From the NCBI RefSeq assembly GCF_000472925.1, contig NZ_AXAS01000035.1:1-64000 (forward strand): a stretch of 64,000 bases of DNA, read 5' to 3'. The notes under the pieces are model-generated. The model saw only the letters and a list, made by a program, of their open reading frames with translations. It made no database searches and had not been told where the DNA came from. This DNA is from Bradyrhizobium sp. Ec3.3. GTDB taxonomy: Bacteria > Pseudomonadota > Alphaproteobacteria > Rhizobiales > Xanthobacteraceae. Of the stretch, positions 1-8,211 are shown one piece after another. Position numbers and translations under genes: made by a program. Position 1 is the first letter of the stretch. Each line of letters begins with the position of its first letter.

Positions 1-150
1 ACGCCAGGGAGAGCCCGTACGAACGATCCAAAGTACCCCTTCCACGAACATCCGGTTGTCGCGTCCGGTCGAACCTTTCTGGTCAGGTCGACCTATGATG
101 AGCGGTGCCATGCGCTCCCAGGCCGCGTCGCTCAGCACCAAACGATCCAT
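1..150 (-). mobile_element. IS5-family transposase, N-terminal fragment cut by window edge
   Basis: An open frame starts at the ATG at 150 and runs off the left edge, giving 50 residues. They read like the DUF4096-type N-terminus of IS5-family (IS427-like) transposases: LSDAAWERMAPLI, then GRPDQKG, then TGRDNRMFVEGVLWIVRTG, ending at SPWR. In this group the first reading frame is usually about 130 residues and is joined to the catalytic DDE frame by a frameshift; that part lies outside the window. The element terminus must lie between 150 and about 228, where the next repeat begins, but I cannot place the terminal inverted repeat without the other end. The family call is firm because this start is highly conserved. 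Whether the element is intact is unknown. Confidence 0.8.
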
Positions 151-227
151 CACACCCAAGGCCGGCTCCCAAAAAGAAGCCTTGAATCTGATTTGCTCTC
201 AAAAGGGAATCCTTAGAGTCCACACCA

Positions 228-357
228 CCTAAAGCGCGATGAGATTGGGATGAATCGTCATCGCGCTTTAGGTTATTGTTTGAGCATGATCTCTGCACAA
301 ACGCGTTCCGCGTTTGTCGCGGGGGAAAACCGCTTCACACTTTTCCGGATCATGCTC
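228..357. repeat. Compound palindromic intergenic repeat
   Basis: Three nested or adjacent perfect inverted repeats are visible. A 15-bp arm CCTAAAGCGCGATGA at 228-242 pairs with 258-272. A 10-bp arm GAGCATGATC at 282-291 pairs with 348-357. Inside the second, ACAAACGCG at 297-305 pairs with 309-317 around a 3-nt loop. This composite resembles intergenic repeats I recall as abundant in Bradyrhizobium. It sits between the IS fragment and the 3' end of the methyltransferase gene and overlaps that gene's stop codon by one base, so it could act as its transcript 3' end. Confidence 0.75.
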
Positions 358-1031
358 TAGCTCTTCCTCGCCATCCAGATCACATGGCGCGCGCCACCAC
401 CTCTTCCGGTGGCGCGGACGTTGACCTCGTTAACCTCGAAGCCGGCGGTCCGAAGGCGGCGTGAAAATTTCGGGTGCGGCCCCGACGACCAGACTGCGAG
501 CACCCCACCGTGCCGCAACGCCGTGTGAGCTATTCTCAACCCAGCGTCATCGTACAACGTGTCGTTGGCTTTGCGGGTGAGGCCTTCCGGACCATTGTCA
601 ACGTCGAGCAGGATCGCATCGAACCTGAGCGGATGTCTTTCGATCAACTGCCCAACATCCATCTCACGTATATCGACGCGGGGATCGCTGAGACTGTCGC
701 CGAAAATCTCGGCCATCGGACCTCGTGCCCATGTCACCACGGCAGGGACCAGTTCGGCCACCATGATCTGCGCCTTGCTTCCGAGCACGGCGAGCGCCGC
801 ACGCAGCGTAAAGCCCATGCCCAATCCGCCGATGAGGACGACGGGTTGGGCGACCTTCTCGATCTGTTTGGCCACAAGCGTCGCGAGTGCGGCCTCGGAG
901 CCCGACAGGCGGCTGTTCATCAGCTCATTGGTGCCGAGCATTATGGAAAACTCTTTGCCGCGGCGCATCAGGCGAAGCTCGCCATCGGAGCCGGGGATCC
1001 GAGTGGTATCGATTTTTTCCCAGGGGATCAT
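357..1031 (-). CDS. Spermidine synthase-like class I methyltransferase-fold protein
   Basis: The 224-residue product has a Rossmann-type S-adenosylmethionine fold of the spermidine/spermine synthase superfamily. VVLIGGLGMGFTLRAAL (about residues 64-80) is the glycine-rich motif I, VAELVPAVVTWAR is motif II with its acidic ribose-binding Glu, and FDAILLDVDNGPEGLT holds the conserved Asp region. The N-terminal beta domain of true spermidine synthases is much shortened, so aminopropyl transfer is not assured; many such bacterial proteins are simply annotated spermidine synthase-like. It is probably cytosolic. It is monocistronic, flanked by repeats on both sides, and its neighbours give no functional hint. 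Confidence 0.7.
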   Translation of the reverse strand: MIPWEKIDTTRIPGSDGELRLMRRGKEFSIMLGTNELMNSRLSGSEAALATLVAKQIEKVAQPVVLIGGLGMGFTLRAALAVLGSKAQIMVAELVPAVVTWARGPMAEIFGDSLSDPRVDIREMDVGQLIERHPLRFDAILLDVDNGPEGLTRKANDTLYDDAGLRIAHTALRHGGVLAVWSSGPHPKFSRRLRTAGFEVNEVNVRATGRGGGARHVIWMARKS

Positions 1032-1058
1032 ACGAGAGCTTTAGCACGATCGAGAATC

Positions 1059-1145
1059 GTAGGGTGGTTAGCCGAAGGCGTAACCCACCTCTTGGCTGTC
1101 CGCGTCGAGAGAAGCGGTGGGTTACGCTTCGCTAACCCACCCTAC
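1059..1145. repeat. Inverted repeat, GTAGGGTGG...CCACCCTAC type
   Basis: The arm at 1059-1089 (GTAGGGTGG, GTAACCCACC) is nearly the reverse complement of the arm at 1116-1145 (GGTGGGTTACGC, CCACCCTAC), with about 26 bp between them. It resembles a palindromic element seen many times in bradyrhizobial genomes. It fills the gap between the CYP102 stop at 1162 and the methyltransferase start at 1031, and can fold as a long hairpin at the 3' end of the lipid operon. Confidence 0.75.
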
Positions 1146-1161
1146 AATCCACATTCGGCGG

Positions 1162-4100
1162 CTACCCGCCCGCCCAGACGTCGAGCACGTAGCGGTTCTT
1201 TGCGCCCAGCTCCTCGATCCAGCCCGCGCCGGCGGCGGCATCGCTGCCGCTCTTCTCGCGATAGATGGCCACCAGCGCCGCCTTCACGTCGGGCTCCATC
1301 TTGCCGCCGTCGCCACAGACATAAATGATCGCGCCCTGCTCGATCAGGCCCCAGACCTTGTCCTTCTGCGCGGCCAGCAGGTGCTGCACATAGGTCTTCG
1401 GTCCCTCGGCACGCGAGAATGCAGTGAACAGCTCGGTGACACCGCTCACCGACAATGCCTTCAATTCATCGGCATAAAGAAAATCCTGGTCGGGGTGGCG
1501 GCAGCCGAAGAACAGCATTGCCGGCCCCAGCGCCGCACCCTTGGCTTTCCGTGCGGCGCGCTCCTGGAGGAAGCCGCGGAATGGCGCAAGGCCCGTGCCG
1601 GGGCCGATCATGACGATCGGCACCGAAGAATCATCCGGCAGGCGGAAGCCGGCCTTGGTCTCACGCACCATGGCGTAGATCGTATCGCCAGCGCGACGAT
1701 CGCTGAGATAGTTCGAGCAGATGCCCTTGTAGATGCCGCGGCCCGATGCGGCCGGCCCGCCGACCACACCGACGGTGACGCTGCATCTTGCGGGATCGAC
1801 CGACGGCGAAGACGAGATCGAGTAATAGCGCGGCGCCAGCAGCGAGAGCATTTCGAGATAGGCGTGGAACGGCAGCTCGCAGGCCGGATACTCGACCAGA
1901 AGATCGAATACCGATTTGCGCTTCGCCAGGATCTCGGTGCGGTAGCGCTCGCCAGCCTCCGCGTCGTCGCCGACGAGGGCAAGCAGCTTGGGCTTGGTCA
2001 CCGGACAGCGCGTGTGTTCCGACATAATCTGGATCTGCTTGCGCGTCGCGACCTGCTGGAGCTCGACGAAATCGGTGAGGAGCTGACCGACCGACACGCT
2101 CTCGCCGACCGGCAATTGCGCGCGGCGGCCTTCGGCCACCGCCAGCTTGATCTGGTCGACCGGCAGGAAGCCGAAGCGGCGCGCCACGGCATCGACCAGC
2201 GCCGGATCGTTGCGCGGGACCACGCTGAGATGGTCGCCGACGCGGTAGCTCACGCCTTGCGGCAACTGCACCTCGATATGACGCGTCGAGCGCTCGGACG
2301 GGTTGGGACCGCTCTTGCTCTGGAGCTCGTCATTGACCAGCACCTTCATCGCCGCCATGCCGCCGAGCGCGGCGATCGCGTTGACGGCGCCGGGTGCGAC
2401 GGGCTCGACCTTGTAGAGCGGCTCGTCGTCGGCGTTGCGGCTGAAATCCGCCGTCAGCCCCCACTCCTTCACGGCCGCGGGCGCCGCGGCGGCGAACCAT
2501 TTTTCGAACTGGCCGTCGAGATCGCTCCGCGCATCGCCCTCGCCGCGCGCATAGAGGCTGCGCGCGCCATGAGCCGAAAGCTGCTCGTCGATGAAGCGCG
2601 GTACGGATTGATAGGTGGCGGCCCAGTCGCTGTTGCCGCAACCGAACACGGCGTAGCGCAATCTTGAGAGCGCGTCCTTCGGCATGTCGCCATGGAGCCA
2701 TTTGACGAACTGCGTGGCATTGTCCGGCGGCGCGCCGTTGTAGGAGGCGCAGAAGATCAGCACACCGCCCTCCTCCGGCAGCTTGCCGGCGTACTCGTCC
2801 AGCGACGCAAGCTTGCTGGCAAAGCCGTTGACTTGTGCAAGATCGGCAACGCGCGCTGCCAGTTCCTCGGCGGTGCCGAGATTGGAGCCATACAGCACCA
2901 GCAGCGGCGTATTGTGCCCGGGCCGCGTGGTGGCGCGTGGCGCAGCCGCGCCGACACTCGTGGTCGCAGTCGCAGGGCCGGAATAGGCGCCGCGCTCGCG
3001 ATCGGCGCGCGGACGGACCCTGATCTTGAATCCTTCCGGCTTGATGGTCAGCGTTTCCTTCAGGTGCATCTGGTAGCGCTGGTGGTCGATCAGACGGAAG
3101 CGCTGGAGGATCATGCCGAGCGCAAGCGCGGCCTCGTGCATGGCAAAGCCGCGACCGATGCAGGCGCGCTGGCCGTTGCCGAACGGCTTCCAGGCATTGA
3201 CGGGGCGCCTGGCCTCCGCCTCGCGGCTAAAGTTCTCGGGATCAAAGGCATCGGGGTTGGGTCCCCAGATGCTGGAATCGCGCTGCAGCGCCGTCACCAG
3301 GATCGTGGTGAAGGTGCCCTTCTTCAGCTTGTACTTGCCGCCGCCGATGGTCTCGTCCTTCAGCGGCGAGATGCCATAGGCAGGCGCTGGCGGCCACAGC
3401 CGCAGCGCCTCCTTCAGGACCTGCGTGATGTAGGTGAGCTGCGTTACCTGCTGATAGGTCGGCTTGGCATTGGCGTCAGGACCGAAGACGCGATCGACCT
3501 CGTCATAGGCCTTCTTGAGAATGTCCGGATGCTTGAGCAACGCATAGATCGTGTAGGACAGAAGGCCGCTGGTAGTCTCGTGGCCTGCGATCAGGAACGT
3601 GTTGATCTGGTAGCGGATGTTGACGTCGTCGAGCTGCTCGCCGGTGGTACGATCGACGCCGGTCATCATGGCCGCGAGCATGTCCTTCTTGTCGTCCGAG
3701 CCTTCCGCACTCTTGCGCCGCTCGGCGATGATCTCGTCGACCATCTTGTTCATGAAGGCGACGTCTTCGGCGAGTGTCTTCCGCCGCTTCTGCATCCAGA
3801 GCTGCTCGAACGGCAGGCCGCGAGTCATCATGATGGTTTCGAGCGAGCGCACCAGCGACTCGACGAAGGGATGATAGTCGCGCCGGTAGAAGGAATTGAA
3901 GCGGTAGTCGAAGCCGCAGAGACCGATCGTATCAAGCGTCAGCGCAGTCATGTCGTGGACGACGTCGATCTCGTCGTCGGCGTTGAGCCGCTCCCATTTC
4001 TTGACGAGCTGTTCGGCGATATCGACCATGCTCGGGTGATAGGATTGCATGGCGCGGTTGCCGAAGGGCTGGAGCAGGATGTTGTGGGCCTTGCTCCAGT

Positions 4101-4398
4101 TCGGTTCGTTGGTATCGGCCGTGAAGAGGCCATCGCCACCGACGGCGCGCACCCGGCGCAGCGCGCCGCGCACCACCTTGTCGAAGCGCTTCTCGTCGGA
4201 GAGCTCGTCGACGAGATCATGGCCGGAGACGAAGACGATCGGCGACCCCATCATGTCGAGCCAGAAGATCGGGCCGAGCTCCTTGGCGAGACGCGTCAGG
4301 TGCTGCACGGGCGCGGCCGGATCCAGCGACAGCATGTTGCCGACCACCGGCTTGGTCGGCGGCTGCGGGATCGGGTCCAGACGGTTCTTGGATGACAT
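1162..4398 (-). CDS. Self-sufficient cytochrome P450/NADPH-P450 reductase fusion, CYP102 family
   Basis: This 1078-residue protein is a P450 BM3-type fusion. The heme domain (about 1-470) has the oxygen-activating I-helix AGHETTS (271-277), the ExxR pair E330/R333 and the heme loop FGNGQRACIG with ligand Cys413. A Pro/Ala/Thr linker leads to an FMN flavodoxin domain (about 498-640: LLVLYGSNLGTAEELA) and an FAD/NADPH reductase domain (RYYSISSSPS, MIGPGTGLAPFRGFLQER, YVCGDGGKMEP). It should be a soluble NADPH-dependent fatty-acid hydroxylase or epoxidase. The active-site Phe of BM3 (F87) is kept as F92, but the carboxylate anchors R47 and Y51 align with Ser52 and Phe56, so substrate recognition probably differs. 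It is the last gene of a minus-strand lipid cluster. The family and cofactor calls are secure; the substrate is not. Confidence 0.95.
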   Translation of the reverse strand: MSSKNRLDPIPQPPTKPVVGNMLSLDPAAPVQHLTRLAKELGPIFWLDMMGSPIVFVSGHDLVDELSDEKRFDKVVRGALRRVRAVGGDGLFTADTNEPNWSKAHNILLQPFGNRAMQSYHPSMVDIAEQLVKKWERLNADDEIDVVHDMTALTLDTIGLCGFDYRFNSFYRRDYHPFVESLVRSLETIMMTRGLPFEQLWMQKRRKTLAEDVAFMNKMVDEIIAERRKSAEGSDDKKDMLAAMMTGVDRTTGEQLDDVNIRYQINTFLIAGHETTSGLLSYTIYALLKHPDILKKAYDEVDRVFGPDANAKPTYQQVTQLTYITQVLKEALRLWPPAPAYGISPLKDETIGGGKYKLKKGTFTTILVTALQRDSSIWGPNPDAFDPENFSREAEARRPVNAWKPFGNGQRACIGRGFAMHEAALALGMILQRFRLIDHQRYQMHLKETLTIKPEGFKIRVRPRADRERGAYSGPATATTSVGAAAPRATTRPGHNTPLLVLYGSNLGTAEELAARVADLAQVNGFASKLASLDEYAGKLPEEGGVLIFCASYNGAPPDNATQFVKWLHGDMPKDALSRLRYAVFGCGNSDWAATYQSVPRFIDEQLSAHGARSLYARGEGDARSDLDGQFEKWFAAAAPAAVKEWGLTADFSRNADDEPLYKVEPVAPGAVNAIAALGGMAAMKVLVNDELQSKSGPNPSERSTRHIEVQLPQGVSYRVGDHLSVVPRNDPALVDAVARRFGFLPVDQIKLAVAEGRRAQLPVGESVSVGQLLTDFVELQQVATRKQIQIMSEHTRCPVTKPKLLALVGDDAEAGERYRTEILAKRKSVFDLLVEYPACELPFHAYLEMLSLLAPRYYSISSSPSVDPARCSVTVGVVGGPAASGRGIYKGICSNYLSDRRAGDTIYAMVRETKAGFRLPDDSSVPIVMIGPGTGLAPFRGFLQERAARKAKGAALGPAMLFFGCRHPDQDFLYADELKALSVSGVTELFTAFSRAEGPKTYVQHLLAAQKDKVWGLIEQGAIIYVCGDGGKMEPDVKAALVAIYREKSGSDAAAGAGWIEELGAKNRYVLDVWAGG

Positions 4399-4432
4399 TG
4401 ACGCGTTTACCCCCTGCCTCGGTATTCAACGT

Positions 4433-4520
4433 CGTCATTGCGAGCGAAGCGAAGCAATCCAGAAATGCATCCACGGTGACAGATCTGGATTGCTTCGTCG
4501 CTTCGCTCCTCGCAATGACG
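4433..4520. repeat. Inverted repeat, CGTCATTGCGAGCGAAGC type
   Basis: The left arm at 4433-4463 (CGTCATTGCGAGCGAAGC, then GAAGCAATCCAGA) pairs with the right arm at 4484-4520 (TCTGGATTGCTTCG, then GCTCCTCGCAATGACG). It resembles a widespread rhizobial and bradyrhizobial palindrome. It lies between the epoxide hydrolase and CYP102 genes, so if these are cotranscribed the mRNA carries a strong hairpin here that could lower or process expression of the P450. Confidence 0.8.
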
Positions 4521-4536
4521 GACCCGCAACGACGGC

Positions 4537-5535
4537 TTAGCCAAACCGCCTTCTACGCCATTCGATCAGCTTGGCGCTGACCTCTTGCGGCTTTTCCTGC
4601 TGCGTCCAATGGCCGCTATCTCTGACCAGATATTTCTCCAGATCCGGCACCAGCTTTTCCATGCCGTCGGCGGCGGACGGTGGCAGCACAGCGTCGTTCT
4701 CGGCCATGATCATCAGCGACGGCACGCGCACGTGATGATCCAGCCCCTTCGAATTCTGCCAGTTGCGGGTGAAGTTGCGGTACCAGTTGATGCCGCCGGT
4801 GAAGCCGGTCTCGGTGAAGGTGTCGACGAATACCTTCTTCTCCTCCGCCGACAGGATCGGCGTGCGCGGATCATGCCTGGCATCGTAATTCGCAATCATC
4901 TGCGGAAATGCCAGATTGATCCGGGCTGAAGCCCCGACGCCCGCGATCGGCTCCTCCGCTAGCGCGCCAGGAGGACGCGCTGCCGGCTTGCGCATGAAGG
5001 CATCGAAGGTCTCTTCGACACGGCTGCCAAAAATCCTGTCCGGCTCGCGCGCGGGGTCTTGGAACTGCACGATGTACATCTGATCGCCGAACCGCTTGCG
5101 GAACAGCTCGATCGGATCGGCCGGCGCTCGGTCCCAATGCGGCGTGTTCACGCCGACGACGCCGGCGACGCGCGAAAGGTGGCGCAGCGGCATCTGCCAG
5201 ACGATGAAGCCGCCCCAGTCGTGGCCGACGAAGATCGCCTTGTCGATCTCGAGATGGTCGAGCAGACCGACGAGATCGCCAGTCAGATGTTCCATGTCGT
5301 AGTCCTCGACCAGCTCCGGCCGATCGGTCGCGCCATAACCGCGCTGGTCCGGCGCGATCACGCGGATGCCGGCCTCGCTCAGCGCCTTGATCTGGTGACG
5401 CCAGGAGAAGGCGAGCTCCGGCCAGCCATGGCACAGCACCATCGGTGGCTTGTCGCTCTTCGGGCCCGCCTCGTAATAGCCCATGCGAATTCCGTTCGTC
5501 TGCACGAACTTGAGCGGCGGCATTTCAATCATCAT
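4537..5535 (-). CDS. Alpha/beta-fold epoxide hydrolase
   Basis: The 332-residue enzyme fits soluble epoxide hydrolases. It has the oxyanion motif HGWPE (36-40), the nucleophile elbow GHDWGG with Asp106, the acid Asp281 (ENDAVLPP) and the base His309 (SGHWTQQEKP). Cap-domain tyrosines Y154 (MYIVQF) and Y252 (INWYRNF) are placed to protonate the epoxide. An Asp rather than Ser nucleophile points to epoxide or haloalkane substrates, and the tyrosines favour epoxides. The start at 5535 follows an AGGA ribosome site. The gene lies 20 bp after the acyltransferase gene and upstream of CYP102, whose relatives epoxidise unsaturated fatty acids, so vicinal diol formation from epoxy fatty acids is a reasonable inference. 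Confidence 0.88.
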   Translation of the reverse strand: MMIEMPPLKFVQTNGIRMGYYEAGPKSDKPPMVLCHGWPELAFSWRHQIKALSEAGIRVIAPDQRGYGATDRPELVEDYDMEHLTGDLVGLLDHLEIDKAIFVGHDWGGFIVWQMPLRHLSRVAGVVGVNTPHWDRAPADPIELFRKRFGDQMYIVQFQDPAREPDRIFGSRVEETFDAFMRKPAARPPGALAEEPIAGVGASARINLAFPQMIANYDARHDPRTPILSAEEKKVFVDTFTETGFTGGINWYRNFTRNWQNSKGLDHHVRVPSLMIMAENDAVLPPSAADGMEKLVPDLEKYLVRDSGHWTQQEKPQEVSAKLIEWRRRRFG

Positions 5536-5555
5536 TGGATTCCTGGCAAACTTTC

Positions 5556-7106
5556 CTACTCAGCGGCGCCCTTGATGTCGGTCGCTGGCGGGGCGTAGGC
5601 CGCTTCCAGCGCGGCGAACTCCTCCGGCAGCATGTCGCACATCACCTGCACATGCGGGATGATGTTGGCGCCGACGATGAAGCCGAAATCGAGCTGGTCG
5701 CGATAGCTCTGCACGGTGATGTTGAGCGCCTGGCCGTGGGTGGAGATCGACACCGGATAGATATGCAGCAGCTCGGCACCCGCGGCATAAAGTGTTTGCC
5801 GCGGCCCGGGCACGTTGGAGACGGTGATGTTGGCCGCCGGCGGCAGCACGTCCGACAGGTTCGAGCGGCTGTAGAGCAGCGCCAGGATCTGCACCATCAT
5901 CGGTGCGCCCAGCATCGAGATGTTGGAGACCTGCGGCATCAGCGCACGCAGCGGATGCGACATCTCCTTGGCCTTGGTCGACTGCGCGATGATCGCCTCC
6001 AGCCGTCCCTTGGGATCGTCGACATTGGTGGCGATCGAGCAGATCATGCCGAACACTTGGTTGTTGGCCTCGGTGTTGCCCTCCTCGCGGAGCGAGATCG
6101 GTACCGCTGCAGTGAGCGATTTCGCGGGCAGTGTGCCGTATTGCTGGAGATAGCGCCGCACTACGCCGGAGGCGAGCGCGAGCACGACATCGTTGAGCTT
6201 GCCGCCGGCCTGCTTGGCGAGCGCCTTCGCCCGCGACAGCGGGATCGAGACGCCGGCAAAGCTGCGCTCGGAGGAGATCGACTTGTTCAACATGGTCGGC
6301 GGCGACACCATGCTGGCAAGGCTCTCGCGCGAGTTCGGATCGGAGATCTTGCCGAGCACGTCGGAGACGCTCTTGAGCACGGTCGGGATGTTGCCGGCAA
6401 AGCGCACCGCGCTTTCGATCTGGTACATCGCATTGTCGAACAGGATCGAGCCGATATCGCTCTTGCCCGTGCGCGGCAACTGCAGGTTCTTGGCGGCTTG
6501 CGAAGCCTCAAGTGGCTGGGTGAAGAGCTGCTGGTAGGAATCGAGCAGATTGGCGGCGATGTCGCGCGGCTCCTGGCCCGGCTTCGCGCCGGCCACCGGC
6601 GGATCGACCGTCCGCGGGACCGGCGAGATGTCGTAGATCATGTTGGTCAAGGCAGCGCCGGCGCCGCCGTCGATCGCGGCATGGTGCATCTTGGAATAAA
6701 GGCCGACCTCGTTGTCCTTCATGCCCTCGAACACGTAGAACTCCCAGAGCGGACGGGCGCGGTTCAACAGCTTGGCATGCATCCAGCCGACGATGCGCTC
6801 CAGCGTCGCGCGGTCGCGCGGCGCGGGCAGGCTGGCGCGGAAAATGTGACGGTCGATGTCGAACTGGTCGTCCTCGACCCAGGAGGGATGGTCGATGTCG
6901 AGCGGCGCCTTTTCGAGGCGCGCTTTCAGGATCGGCGCGATGTGCAACCGCGAGGCGATCATCGCCTTGAAGTCTTCGAAGAAGTCGCCCTTGTAGTCGT
7001 CAGGCAGGCGAAAGATCGCCATGCTGCCGACATGCATCGGCATTTCCGGCGTTTCGAGATAGAGAAACGACGCGTCCAGCGACGACAGCTTCTTACCGTC
7101 ACCCAT
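5556..7106 (-). CDS. Wax ester synthase/diacylglycerol acyltransferase (WS/DGAT) family protein
   Basis: From the ATG at 7106, which follows a good GGAGGGA ribosome site, the product has 516 residues and begins with the characteristic LSSLDASFLYLE and MHVGSMAIF. The catalytic motif HHAAIDG (141-147) matches HHxxxDG of bacterial WS/DGATs, which esterify acyl-CoA to fatty alcohols or diacylglycerol at the inner membrane surface. The conserved PLWEFYVFEGM segment and a C-terminal NITVSNVPGPRQTLY match the family. The frame stays open upstream to 7346, but that extension has arginine-rich low-quality sequence and would overlap the next gene. Its place between a lipase-like gene and the epoxide hydrolase suggests lipid storage or remodelling. 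Confidence 0.9.
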   Translation of the reverse strand: MGDGKKLSSLDASFLYLETPEMPMHVGSMAIFRLPDDYKGDFFEDFKAMIASRLHIAPILKARLEKAPLDIDHPSWVEDDQFDIDRHIFRASLPAPRDRATLERIVGWMHAKLLNRARPLWEFYVFEGMKDNEVGLYSKMHHAAIDGGAGAALTNMIYDISPVPRTVDPPVAGAKPGQEPRDIAANLLDSYQQLFTQPLEASQAAKNLQLPRTGKSDIGSILFDNAMYQIESAVRFAGNIPTVLKSVSDVLGKISDPNSRESLASMVSPPTMLNKSISSERSFAGVSIPLSRAKALAKQAGGKLNDVVLALASGVVRRYLQQYGTLPAKSLTAAVPISLREEGNTEANNQVFGMICSIATNVDDPKGRLEAIIAQSTKAKEMSHPLRALMPQVSNISMLGAPMMVQILALLYSRSNLSDVLPPAANITVSNVPGPRQTLYAAGAELLHIYPVSISTHGQALNITVQSYRDQLDFGFIVGANIIPHVQVMCDMLPEEFAALEAAYAPPATDIKGAAE

Positions 7107-7153
7107 AGTTCCCTCCGACTCATCTTGGACAGGCGCCTTACCGGCGCTTCTTG

Positions 7154-7954
7154 TCAGGCCGCTACTGTAGGGTCCGGCGGGGCATATGCAATGGCAAACG
7201 GGCCCGCCCGGTCGAATGGCCAGAACTCCCCTTCCGGTTGCGCCAGCCGATCGGCCACGGCCCAGAGCGCTGCGGCGTTGACCCCGAGCCCGATATGGCT
7301 CGCGAAATAGACCTCGATGTTCTCGGCACGCTCGCAAGGCCGACACTGGCAGGTACGCCAGTGCACGATCCCGTCGCTGCGCGAAAAGATCGAGCTGCTC
7401 GGCACCGGGAGGTCGCCGGCGATGGCCTCGCGCAGCTCGGAAAAATCCTCGACCCGTTCGCCCGACAGCGTCTCATAGAGCCGCGTCGCATTGGTCGCCC
7501 GCACATCGTCGGCGAAAGGGCTCCCGAGCGTGACGACATAGCGCACCATGTCGGGCGCCTGGAGCGCGAGGTCGCGGGCATAGACGCCGCCGAGGCTCCA
7601 TCCGACCAGGCTCACCTTGCGCCCGGTCGCGGCATGAATTTCCGCCAGACGGACACGCAGCGCGTCGCGAACGCGCGCCAGCCCGCCGAGATTGCGGCCC
7701 ATCCGCCAGGCCTGGGCGTCATAGCCGAGCTCGTGCAGATAGCGGCGCATCGGCGCCATCGACAGGTCGCTGGCGAGAAAGCCGGGCAGCGCCAGCACCG
7801 GATGGCCGTCGCCCCTCGGCGCCCGCATCAGAAGCGGCGACAACAGGAGGCTGGCGTTGAATTCGAACAGGCCGCGCGCTTCCGCGAGCAGGAGACCAAG
7901 GCCCGGCGGACGAAGCCGGGACGACGCCTCCGCTCCATCCTGTCCGAGCCTCAT
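7154..7954 (-). CDS. Alpha/beta hydrolase, lipase/esterase-like
   Basis: The 266-residue protein has an oxyanion segment PVLALPGFLASD, the nucleophile elbow GWSLGG with Ser120, a likely acid Asp194 (SRSDGIVHW) and base His220 (FASHIGLG). The arrangement resembles triacylglycerol lipase or PGAP1-like hydrolases. CQCRPCE (202-208) is a cysteine cluster after the acid residue that might form a disulfide or bind metal. No signal peptide is evident. Its start overlaps the stop of the DUF6489-like gene by one base (TAATG), implying translational coupling. It presumably releases fatty acids or acts on esters made by the neighbouring WS/DGAT; the substrate is unknown. Confidence 0.8.
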   Translation of the reverse strand: MRLGQDGAEASSRLRPPGLGLLLAEARGLFEFNASLLLSPLLMRAPRGDGHPVLALPGFLASDLSMAPMRRYLHELGYDAQAWRMGRNLGGLARVRDALRVRLAEIHAATGRKVSLVGWSLGGVYARDLALQAPDMVRYVVTLGSPFADDVRATNATRLYETLSGERVEDFSELREAIAGDLPVPSSSIFSRSDGIVHWRTCQCRPCERAENIEVYFASHIGLGVNAAALWAVADRLAQPEGEFWPFDRAGPFAIAYAPPDPTVAA

Positions 7955-8211
7955 TACTTCTTCTTGTCGCCGCTGCGCGGTCCGCCGAGACCGGCCATCG
8001 TCACGAACATGTTCTGAAACTGCTCGGCGATCTTCGGATCGAAGGTGAACCAGCTCTGGATCAGCGATTCCGGCGAGATCTTCTCGATGTTGCTCAGCAC
8101 CTGCTGCTGCAACTTGTCCATCACCGCCGTCTGCATCGGCGCCACGTCGGGCAATCCGAAGAACTGGCGAGCCTCCAGGGGGGTGCAGTCGATTTCGATG
8201 TTAACCTTCAT
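7954..8211 (-). CDS. Small conserved protein, DUF6489-like
   Basis: The 85-residue protein begins MKVNIEIDCTPLEARQFFGLPD and ends with a basic GPRSGDKKK tail. I recognise the N-terminal pattern as that of a small alphaproteobacterial family annotated DUF6489; no biochemical function is known to me. The middle (LQQQVLSNIEKISPESLIQSWF) is probably helical, and there is no signal peptide or membrane segment. It is the first gene of the minus-strand lipid cluster, and its stop overlaps the lipase start (TAATG). It might be an accessory or phasin-like factor of the lipid enzymes, but that is only a guess from context. Confidence 0.65.
   Translation of the reverse strand: MKVNIEIDCTPLEARQFFGLPDVAPMQTAVMDKLQQQVLSNIEKISPESLIQSWFTFDPKIAEQFQNMFVTMAGLGGPRSGDKKK

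Noticed and set aside
83..298. 71-codon minus-strand frame
   Set aside because: It is in a different frame from the recognisable transposase start at 150 and runs through a palindromic repeat.
1117..2667. 516-codon plus-strand frame opposite the CYP102 gene
   Set aside because: Antisense to a certain P450 reductase domain, with a His/Arg/Ala-biased translation and no motif. Similar plus-strand frames at 2692-4395 and 5535-7310 were discarded for the same reason.
7107..7346. Upstream extension of the WS/DGAT frame
   Set aside because: It overlaps the hydrolase gene at 7154, has an Arg-rich non-conserved translation, and a strong ribosome site precedes the ATG at 7106.
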